Assembly (NCBI GenBank): GCA_900769145.1
Contig: CAAGFN010000200.1
Location: forward strand, 1 to 11,652
From: Rikenellaceae bacterium
GTDB lineage: Bacteria > Bacteroidota > Bacteroidia > Bacteroidales > UBA932
Direction: 5' to 3'
DNA length: 11,652 bases
Shown in pieces: positions 6,483-11,652 of this stretch. Made by a program: the position numbers and the translations under genes. Under the pieces are notes generated by a model. It saw nothing but the letters and a program-made list of their open reading frames with translations, had not been told where the DNA came from and searched no databases. Every line of letters starts with the position of its first letter. Position 1 is the first letter of the stretch.

Positions 6483-7166
6483 TCAATATAGTTTCCCACG
6501 TTTCCGCCACCAGAGAATCAGGAGCCAGCCGAAGAGCATTCCTCCGAGATGGGCGAAATGAGCCACTCCGTCAGCCGTGCCGGTTACTCCGGTCAAGAGT
6601 TCGATGCCGGCGAAAATCAGCACGAACCATTTGGCTTTCAATGATACAGGCGGGAATATCAGGGTCAGTATTGAATTCGGGTAGAACATCGCATATCCAA
6701 TCAGCACGCCGTAGATTGCGCCGGAGGCTCCAAGGACAGGAGTCCTGAGGAGATTGTAGTAGGATGACATTGCCGCAGGCGTGCCGGAGGAGAGATAATA
6801 ACTGGCCTGGAGCCACTCCACACCGGTATGCAGTGCAGCCGCGCCGAGTCCCGTCACGAAATAGAATATCAGGAATCTCTTCGTGCCCAGGGACCTTTCC
6901 AGCACCGTTCCGAATATGAAGAAGGTGTACATATTGAAGAATATGTGCCAGAATCCCCCGTGCATGAACATGTGGGTAAGAATCTGCCAGGGCTTGAATA
7001 GGGGCGAGGTCGGGAAGAACATCGCAAAGTTCCTCACCATATAGTCCTCATTGATGAGGGTGGCGACGAACAGCAGGAGATTGATGATTATGATATGCTT
7101 GGTGGCCGGAGGCATCCCTGCCAGGAAGCCGCCGCGGTTGTAATTGTCGTAACTGTAATATCCCAT
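6483..7166 (-). CDS. Rhomboid family intramembrane serine protease
   Basis: A 227-residue multi-spanning inner-membrane protein with about six hydrophobic segments. Family hallmarks are complete: HMFMHGGFWHIFFNM at 65-79 (the conserved loop-1 and helix-2 His/Asn region), LGASGAIYG with catalytic Ser148 in GASG, and HFAHLGGMLFGWLL, where His206 of AHLGG is the likely dyad partner. Rhomboids cut transmembrane segments of other membrane proteins within the bilayer; the substrate is unknown here. The N-terminus is a short Tyr/Asn/Gly-rich cytoplasmic tail. The gene follows mutL after 41 nt and precedes the EEP gene by 22 nt. As I recall, rhomboid genes near mutL are common in Bacteroidales, but I cannot verify conservation from this window. 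Confidence 0.94.
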   Translation of the reverse strand: MGYYSYDNYNRGGFLAGMPPATKHIIIINLLLFVATLINEDYMVRNFAMFFPTSPLFKPWQILTHMFMHGGFWHIFFNMYTFFIFGTVLERSLGTKRFLIFYFVTGLGAAALHTGVEWLQASYYLSSGTPAAMSSYYNLLRTPVLGASGAIYGVLIGYAMFYPNSILTLIFPPVSLKAKWFVLIFAGIELLTGVTGTADGVAHFAHLGGMLFGWLLILWWRKRGKLY

Positions 7167-7181
7167 TCTATATTCATTATC

Positions 7182-7201
7182 TGTCCGTCAACGGGCGGAC
7201 A
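7182..7201. other. Short hairpin between mutL and the rhomboid gene
   Basis: An 8-bp inverted repeat (TGTCCGTC and GGCGGACA, loop AACG) fills half of the 41-nt gap. On the transcribed (-) strand it carries one C-A mismatch and is not followed by a T tract, so it is not a normal terminator. It could be a processing or stability element within the cluster transcript. Confidence 0.4.
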
Positions 7202-7207
7202 AGTGCG

Positions 7208-9043
7208 TCAAATCATTTTTTCAATGTCGGCGGAGGTGAGCAGTCTCATTGTCCTGCGTCCCCCCGGGGTGAATTCCGGATTGGAACTCGAGTAAAGCGA
7301 GTCCATCAGCGACATTGCCTCAGCCGATGTCTCAATGTCTTTGCATCCGGCGGCTGCCATTCTTGCAAACTTCTCAGCCATAGAGGATTCCATCATTTCC
7401 TGAAGGCCTGTGCCGCTCTCCGAAAGTATAATCAGGACGTCGGCCATTGCGGACTCGACACTGCTCTGGTCCACCTGGAATCCTTCCGGCATACCGTTTA
7501 CCACAATGGTGTCATTGCCGAAAGGCGAAATGTCGAAACCGAGGCGGGAGAGCATATCCGAATGCTCGTCGAAAATCAGCCTGTTGTCCACTCCGACATT
7601 GACCTGGACCGGGAAAAGGGCCGCCTGGCTGACGTGGTTTCCTCCCCTGAGGGCCGCCAGGAATCTGTCGTACAGCACCCTCTCCCTGGCCCTTCTGATG
7701 CTGACAAGCACCATCCCCTCCTTGCCGGAGGAGACGATGAATTTCCTGTCAATCACCAATGGTGCCGGGCGGGCGACCATCTTGTCCTCAAAGAGCTTGC
7801 CATAATCCTCGCGTTTCTCCACATATTGGGCGGAAAAGCCGCGGAAATCGCCGGATGTGTCAATGCCTGAGTCGCCCCTGTACATTTTCGGTGCCGGGTC
7901 GCCTGTTCCGCCGCCGGCAGGTGCGTCAAATGGGTTGTAATCAGGGTCGTACGACACGCCCGGGCTGGAAGTGTCGGGACGGAAGTTCTCGAAATCATTG
8001 CTGATTACCGGGAGTTCCGGCATATTCTCCCTGTTGAAGTCAATGCTGGCCCCGAAGGAGTTGCGGCCGATGGATTCCTTGATGCAGGCGTATATTATCT
8101 GGAAGACGACGTTGTCGTCCTCGAACTTGATTTCCGTCTTGGTAGGATGGATGTTGACGTCTATGGAATGCGGGTCAACTTCCAGATATATGAAGTAGGA
8201 AGGAGTGGCCCCCGGAGGCAGAAGATTGTCGTAGGCGTTCATCACGGCCTTGTGGAAATACGGGCTGCGGAAGAACCTGCCGTTGACGAAGAAGAACTGG
8301 TTTCCGAGGGTTTTCCTGGCCTGGTCCGGCCGGCCCACGTAACCGTTCACCCGGACTACCGAAGTCTCGGCGGAGATATCCACCACCTGGCTTACGACAT
8401 TGTTGCCGAGAAGGTCCTGGATTCTGTATTTCAATGACTTGGCGGGCTTGAGCGAATAGATTTCCCTGCCGTTGTGGGTGAGTGAAAATCCGATTTCGGG
8501 TCTTGTCAATGCCACCCTGGTGAACTCCTCCACTACGTGCTTGAACTCGACATTGTCGGATTTGAGGAACTTCCTCCTGGCCGGCACATTGTAGAACAGG
8601 TTGCGGACTGCGAAATTCGACCCGGCCGGAGTCGAGACCTCGTCCGTGGACAGATGTACGGAGTCCGCGAACTCTACCTTGCAGCCTATCTCGTCTTCGG
8701 GCCGCCTGGTCTTCAATGTCACCTCGGCGACTGCGGCAATGGAGGCGAGGGCCTCTCCCCTGAAGCCGAACGTTACAATGTCATTGAGGTCCTCAGCCGT
8801 GGCAATCTTGGACGTGGCATGCCTCTCGAAGCACAGCACGGCCTCGTCCGGGGTCATTCCGCAGCCGTTGTCAATCACCTGGATCAATGTTCTCCCGGCA
8901 TCGGTCAGGATTACCGTCACTTGGGAGGCTCCGGCATCCACAGCATTCTCCATAAGCTCCTTGACGACGGAAGCCGGCCGCTGGACGACCTCCCCCGCCG
9001 CTATCATATTGGCAATGTTGCCGGGCAATATGCGAATGTCCAT
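7208..9043 (-). CDS. mutL: DNA mismatch repair protein MutL
   Basis: MutL couples MutS mismatch recognition to strand removal. The 611-residue protein has an intact GHKL ATPase half: KELMENAVDAGA (E29, N33), DNGCG at 58-62, RHATSKI at 74-80, GFRGEALASI from 93 and NIHPTK at 297-302. A Gly/Pro/Asp-rich linker runs from about 340 to 420, followed by the dimerisation domain. The C-terminal endonuclease signature of most non-gammaproteobacterial MutLs (DQHAxxExxxxE) is badly altered: the site reads SIRRARERVLYDR at 448-460, lacking the Asp, Gln and His. The CPHGRP site reads TPGGRR (592-597), and the Cys of the ACR-like motif also seems absent. The ATPase should work, but nicking is doubtful. The ATG is one base past the stop of the small membrane-protein gene. 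Confidence 0.96.
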   Translation of the reverse strand: MDIRILPGNIANMIAAGEVVQRPASVVKELMENAVDAGASQVTVILTDAGRTLIQVIDNGCGMTPDEAVLCFERHATSKIATAEDLNDIVTFGFRGEALASIAAVAEVTLKTRRPEDEIGCKVEFADSVHLSTDEVSTPAGSNFAVRNLFYNVPARRKFLKSDNVEFKHVVEEFTRVALTRPEIGFSLTHNGREIYSLKPAKSLKYRIQDLLGNNVVSQVVDISAETSVVRVNGYVGRPDQARKTLGNQFFFVNGRFFRSPYFHKAVMNAYDNLLPPGATPSYFIYLEVDPHSIDVNIHPTKTEIKFEDDNVVFQIIYACIKESIGRNSFGASIDFNRENMPELPVISNDFENFRPDTSSPGVSYDPDYNPFDAPAGGGTGDPAPKMYRGDSGIDTSGDFRGFSAQYVEKREDYGKLFEDKMVARPAPLVIDRKFIVSSGKEGMVLVSIRRARERVLYDRFLAALRGGNHVSQAALFPVQVNVGVDNRLIFDEHSDMLSRLGFDISPFGNDTIVVNGMPEGFQVDQSSVESAMADVLIILSESGTGLQEMMESSMAEKFARMAAAGCKDIETSAEAMSLMDSLYSSSNPEFTPGGRRTMRLLTSADIEKMI

Positions 9044-9044
9044 A

Positions 9045-9338
9045 TTAGAGCAGGGAGTAGAACTTGGTGATGTAAATCATTGCAATGACAAGCAGGATGA
9101 GGCCCACGATGCCGATGATGGCCTGGGCTCTGGAAGCACTTTTCTTGCGGCTGTAGTTGCCGTCACGGAATGCCCCCTGGATGTATGATCCCGGCACGTA
9201 GCTGCCGTCCTTCTTCTCCATTGAACCGTCCACGGCACCGAAACGCCGTTTGAGTTCCTCCTTCTCAGGGTCGTAATATCTCGGTTTGTAGTTGAACACC
9301 CTGTGTTCATTGTCGCCGAACCATCCGAATGATGCCAT
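9045..9338 (-). CDS. Small single-span membrane protein, function unknown
   Basis: A 97-residue protein that begins the - strand cluster. The N-terminal two-thirds is hydrophilic and rich in Tyr, Lys, Arg and Gly (for example VFNYKPRYYDPEKEELKRRF at 14-33), with no signal peptide. A single hydrophobic segment at about 72-91 (AQAIIGIVGLILLVIAMIYI) lies near the C-terminus, preceded by a basic stretch SRKKSASR, so the bulk should face the cytoplasm, as in a tail-anchored protein. The segment YKPRYYDPEKEEL looks like a conserved small motif, but I recognise no named family. The stop is separated from the mutL ATG by one base, suggesting translational coupling. No clear promoter is visible upstream (9339-9414). 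Confidence 0.8.
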   Translation of the reverse strand: MASFGWFGDNEHRVFNYKPRYYDPEKEELKRRFGAVDGSMEKKDGSYVPGSYIQGAFRDGNYSRKKSASRAQAIIGIVGLILLVIAMIYITKFYSLL

Positions 9339-9414
9339 AATTATAACTGCTTTATGTTATACCCCATCTTCCAAGTTGCGGGGAGTTAAACAAGCAAATT
9401 TAACATTATTTCTT

Positions 9415-9422
9415 TAATTTTG
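9415..9422 (+). promoter_or_regulatory. Possible -7 element of the ispF promoter
   Basis: TAATTTTG matches the Bacteroidota -7 consensus TAnnTTTG and lies in the AT-rich gap between two divergent genes. It would give a leader of about 70 nt, containing a small hairpin (CCGGA at 9426-9430 with TCCGG at 9436-9440). No TTTG is found at the -33 distance, so confidence is limited. The rest of 9339-9500 shows no gene. Confidence 0.45.
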
Positions 9423-9500
9423 TATCCGGAAGATCTCCGGCTTGCTCCCAAGATTGAGACCCGGGCGACTCAATGTTCTTGTAATTACTTATATTTCAAT

Positions 9501-10013
9501 ATGTTGACAGAAAAAACGCCATCTTGCCCTTTCCGCATTGGAAACGGTTATGATGTTCACCAGATTGCCGAGGGCCTGCCGATGTGGCTGGGCGGTGTAA
9601 AGATTGAGTCGGAAACGGGTTTCGTGGCCCATTCCGATGGAGATGTGGCTATCCACGCCCTTTGCGATGCCCTGCTGGGCTGCCTTGCCCTTGGCGACAT
9701 AGGGCATCATTTTCCTGACAATTCGGATGAATGGAAGGGGGCGGACAGCAAGATGCTGCTGGCCAAGGTGGTGGAGATGGTAAGAAAGAAAGGCTGGTCG
9801 GTGGGCAATGTGGATATTACCATTGCCCTGCAGCGTCCGAAAATCGGAAAATACACCGGGCTGATGCGCGATACCCTGGCCGGGATTCTGGGAGTGGGCC
9901 CTGACAGCGTTTCCATAAAGGCCACGACTGCCGAGGGGCTTGGTTTCGTGGGACGGGCGGAAGGCTGCCAGGTCTGGGCCACGGCATTGATTTTTGAGAC
10001 AGGAGCAAACTAG
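9501..10013 (+). CDS. ispF: 2-C-methyl-D-erythritol 2,4-cyclodiphosphate synthase
   Basis: IspF converts CDP-methylerythritol 2-phosphate into MEcPP with release of CMP, the fifth step of the non-mevalonate (MEP) isoprenoid pathway. The 170-residue length fits the family. Key motifs are GNGYDVHQ (metal ligands D18, H20), AHSDGDVAIHALCDALLG (third ligand H52), GDIGHHFPDN, WKGADSKMLL, GNVDITIALQRPKI and KATTAEGLGFVGRAEG, the last being the CDP-binding signature. The frame is open upstream to a TTG at 9420, but that leader is not family-like and would overlap the candidate promoter. ATG 9501, ten codons before the conserved FRIGNGYDVH, is chosen. The gene stands alone, divergent from the mutL cluster, with a weak terminator after it. 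Its presence implies use of the MEP pathway. Confidence 0.96.
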   Translation: MLTEKTPSCPFRIGNGYDVHQIAEGLPMWLGGVKIESETGFVAHSDGDVAIHALCDALLGCLALGDIGHHFPDNSDEWKGADSKMLLAKVVEMVRKKGWSVGNVDITIALQRPKIGKYTGLMRDTLAGILGVGPDSVSIKATTAEGLGFVGRAEGCQVWATALIFETGAN

Positions 10014-10026
10014 AGATAATCCGGGC

Positions 10027-10047
10027 GAAAAATCTTCCCGATTTTTC
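10027..10047 (+). terminator. Possible ispF terminator
   Basis: A perfect 7-bp inverted repeat GAAAAAT / ATTTTTC encloses a 7-nt C-rich loop 14 nt after the ispF stop. An alternative stem pairs CGGG (10022-10025... region start) with CCCG and is then followed by the T-rich run ATTTTTCTTT. Either form could end transcription before the tRNA promoter. Both stems are weak. Confidence 0.45.
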
Positions 10048-10057
10048 TTTATTATAT

Positions 10058-10088
10058 TTTGGAATTTATTCCAATTAATGTAATTTTG
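10058..10088 (+). promoter_or_regulatory. Bacteroidota-type promoter of tRNA-Ser
   Basis: TTTG (10058-10061) and TAATTTTG (10081-10088) are separated by exactly 19 nt, a perfect TTTG-N19-TAnnTTTG promoter. Transcription would begin about 10 nt before the tRNA. No other promoter is evident before the phosphatase gene, so this one probably serves both. Confidence 0.87.
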
Positions 10089-10105
10089 CCCCGTTGTGAT
10101 ATAAT

Positions 10106-10194
10106 GGAAGCGTGTCCGAGTGGTTGAAGGAGGCTGCCTCGAAAACAGTTGGCCGGGCAAAACCGGCTCGCAGGTTCGAATCCTGCCGCTTCCG
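10106..10194 (+). tRNA. tRNA-Ser, anticodon CGA
   Basis: An 89-nt class II tRNA. The acceptor stem pairs GGAAGCG with CGCTTCC and has discriminator G. The D arm is TCCGAGTGGTTGAAGGA. The anticodon loop CTCGAAA gives anticodon CGA, reading UCG codons. The long variable arm has a 5-bp stem GCCGG / CCGGC typical of serine tRNAs, and the T arm is GCAGG TTCGAAT CCTGC. CCA is not encoded; the sequence continues CT and then the ATG of the next gene. The top pair of the anticodon stem appears to be C-A, and the bottom pair is a G-T wobble. Confidence 0.95.
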
Positions 10195-10196
10195 CT

Positions 10197-10658
10197 ATGA
10201 AACTGATTTTTGTCTGCCACGGAAACATCTGCAGATCTCCGATGGCTGAGTACATAATGAAGCACCTTGCCAAGCGCAGGGGTATGGAAGAGGAATTGGA
10301 AATCTCCTCGGCTGCCGTATCTTACGAGGAAGAGGGCAACGGTCTCTATCCGTATGCGGCGCAGACTCTCACCCGGCACGAAATACCTTACGGGCGGCAC
10401 AGAGCCCACCGTATCAGCCTTGAGGAGTACCTTGAGGCCGATATGGTCGTTGTCATGGACTCCTCCAACGAAAGGTTGCTCTCCCGCATTACCAGTGGCC
10501 GCAATCCCGAAAAAACCCACAGGCTCCTCGAATGGACCGGGGAGAACCGGGATGTCGCAGACCCCTGGTACACAGGCAATTTCGAGAAGGCCTACTCTGA
10601 CATTCTCGCAGGATGCTCCGCATTGATGGACCACCTGGCGGGACAGATTGACACATAG
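10197..10658 (+). CDS. Low-molecular-weight protein tyrosine phosphatase
   Basis: A 153-residue cytoplasmic enzyme that dephosphorylates phosphotyrosine through a Cys-phosphate intermediate. The P-loop CHGNICRS at 7-14 supplies nucleophile Cys7 and Arg13. The general acid Asp122 is in ADPWYTGNFEKAY (121-133). VVVMDSSNERLL at 84-95 is the usual mid-protein segment. In bacteria such enzymes often act on tyrosine kinases that control capsule or exopolysaccharide export, or on arginine phosphate; no kinase gene is nearby. The P-loop directly after MKLIFV fixes the start at ATG 10197. That leaves two bases after the tRNA-Ser discriminator and no Shine-Dalgarno sequence outside the tRNA. A TTG at 10149 lies inside the tRNA and is rejected. 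The gene is probably co-transcribed with the tRNA. Confidence 0.94.
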   Translation: MKLIFVCHGNICRSPMAEYIMKHLAKRRGMEEELEISSAAVSYEEEGNGLYPYAAQTLTRHEIPYGRHRAHRISLEEYLEADMVVVMDSSNERLLSRITSGRNPEKTHRLLEWTGENRDVADPWYTGNFEKAYSDILAGCSALMDHLAGQIDT

Positions 10659-10703
10659 AGGCTTCCGGAACGACAATGTTTATTAATTTTAAATAACCCT
10701 GAA

Positions 10704-11652
10704 ATGAGAAAACACTCACTGATTATGCTCGCAGCCGGACTGCTCGGCTTCGCTGCCTGCACCGGAGATCTCGAGGACAGAGTTACATCTCTCGAGAACC
10801 GGCTTGACAAATTGGAGGCAATGGTGAACGACAATGTCACTTCCATCAAGGCCATCTTGGAGGCCAATGCCAAAGCCGTTACTATCAATTCCGTCACGAC
10901 TACTGACAACGGCTATGTCATCAACTTCAGCAACGGTACAACCGCTACCATCACCAACGGCCAGGATGGCCAGAACGGCCAGGACGGTGCACCGGGCAAG
11001 GACGGAAAGGATGCCGTAGCACCACAGATTGGAGTTCAGGAAATCGACGGAATACTCTACTGGACAGTAAACGGGGAACTCCTCAAGTTCAATGGAGAGA
11101 ATATCCGCGTGACCGGCAATGACGGAAAGGACGGCCAGGACGGCACTCCGGGTCAGGATGGCCAGGACGGAAAAGACGGCCTCACTCCCCAGTTCAAAGT
11201 CGAGGACGGCAAATGGTACGTCTCATTCGACGGCACCGAGTGGTCTGAAGTAGGCTCAGCCGTGACAGAGGTAAAAAGTGTCGTAACAGTGGAGACCACC
11301 GACGAGGCATACATCTTCCACATTGATGAAACTACCGTCGAGATACCGAAGACCAACGCCTTCTCCATCAAACTCGACCAGGCCGATGCCATAGAGCTCA
11401 AGGCCGGTGAAAGGATTATGCTGACATACAGCATTGTAGGAGAAGATGAGACTACTCATGTAGCAGTCGAGAGCACCAACTTCAAGGCCGAACTCGACGA
11501 GTACACCAAGACCCTCTTCATCACTGCCCCTGCAGAGCCTATGGACGGATATGTTCTTATCAAGGCGACCAGAAACAGCGACGGCGCACACAGCGCACAG
11601 CATATCACATTCCACATCCAGGACACCGTTTACGGTCTGTTCGGAGGAGAAA
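10704..11652 (+). CDS. DUF4988-type lipoprotein with collagen-like repeats (3' end outside window)
   Basis: 316 codons are visible with no stop; the gene runs off the window. Residues 1-18 are a lipoprotein signal ending in the lipobox FAAC (Cys19), so the protein is envelope-anchored and possibly surface-exposed. A coiled coil follows at about 22-55 (DLEDRVTSLENRLDKLEAMV). Two Gly-X-Y blocks rich in Asp, Gln and Lys are at 86-104 and 138-159 (for example GQDGQNGQDGAPGKDGKD). Each is followed by a related beta unit (DGILYWTVNGELLKFNG at 115-131 and DGKWYVSFDGTEWSEVG at 168-184). From 187 on the sequence is beta-rich. This layout matches DUF4988, often found at the N-terminus of Bacteroidales surface proteins and polysaccharide lyases. 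What the missing C-terminus carries decides its function. The ATG lies 45 nt after the phosphatase stop; no clear promoter is seen between them. Confidence 0.88.
   Translation, partial: MRKHSLIMLAAGLLGFAACTGDLEDRVTSLENRLDKLEAMVNDNVTSIKAILEANAKAVTINSVTTTDNGYVINFSNGTTATITNGQDGQNGQDGAPGKDGKDAVAPQIGVQEIDGILYWTVNGELLKFNGENIRVTGNDGKDGQDGTPGQDGQDGKDGLTPQFKVEDGKWYVSFDGTEWSEVGSAVTEVKSVVTVETTDEAYIFHIDETTVEIPKTNAFSIKLDQADAIELKAGERIMLTYSIVGEDETTHVAVESTNFKAELDEYTKTLFITAPAEPMDGYVLIKATRNSDGAHSAQHITFHIQDTVYGLFGGE

Noticed and set aside
6461..6499. GTG start at 6499 for the EEP protein
   Set aside because: It would overlap the rhomboid gene by 17 nt. The ATG at 6460 has GGAG just upstream and gives a typical basic N-terminus before the first membrane segment.
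9420..9500. N-terminal extension of IspF from a TTG at 9420
   Set aside because: The extra 27 residues have no family similarity, the TTG overlaps the candidate -7 box, and ATG 9501 gives the usual length.
9489..10676. 395-codon - strand frame across ispF, tRNA-Ser and the phosphatase gene
   Set aside because: It is antisense to two well-supported enzymes and a tRNA, and its product shows no family features. The length reflects GC-rich codon structure.
1..11652. Defence island, prophage, insertion sequence or secretion system
   Set aside because: No transposase, integrase, nuclease-toxin pair, reverse transcriptase or cas-like gene is present. All long genes are housekeeping or envelope proteins.

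Overview
The window looks like chromosomal DNA of a Bacteroidota, most likely an order Bacteroidales gut-type bacterium of moderately high GC. Three things support this. Two promoters fit the Bacteroidota pattern TTTG-N19-TAnnTTTG exactly. Secreted lipoproteins carry typical Bacteroidales lipoboxes, including a DUF4988-type protein with collagen-like repeats. Protein motifs such as DPWYTGNFE in the tyrosine phosphatase are of the Bacteroidota type. The standard code with TGA as a stop fits every gene.

Layout. Positions 1-81 are the 3' end of galE on the + strand, converging on radA (112-1479, -). Behind radA is a promoter region with a 29-bp direct repeat. Next comes a self-contained unit on the - strand: a tiny cysteine-rich lipoprotein (1699-1914) with its own promoter and a strong terminator. 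Positions 2146-9338 hold one tightly packed - strand cluster, read in this order: a small membrane protein, mutL, a rhomboid protease, a membrane-anchored endonuclease/exonuclease/phosphatase protein, a TsaC/Sua5-type tRNA-modification enzyme, rsmE, a YfcE-type phosphoesterase and a secreted alpha/beta hydrolase. Gaps are 1-41 nt and the cluster ends at a long hairpin terminator. The last quarter is on the + strand: ispF, tRNA-Ser(CGA), a low-molecular-weight tyrosine phosphatase whose ATG lies two bases after the tRNA, and a DUF4988-type lipoprotein cut by the window end.

How the genes work together. Most are housekeeping genes: DNA repair (RadA, MutL), translation quality (TsaC-like, RsmE, tRNA-Ser), isoprenoid synthesis (IspF) and sugar-nucleotide conversion (GalE). 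The accessory part is envelope-directed: the Cys-rich lipoprotein, the secreted hydrolase and the collagen-like lipoprotein.

I see no defence system, CRISPR array, insertion sequence or prophage. The observations most worth following are a roughly fourfold hand-counted excess of the pentamer CAATG/CATTG together with scarcity of CATG, a MutL whose endonuclease motifs are eroded, the tRNA-to-ATG junction, the Cys-rich lipoprotein, and the repeat upstream of radA.
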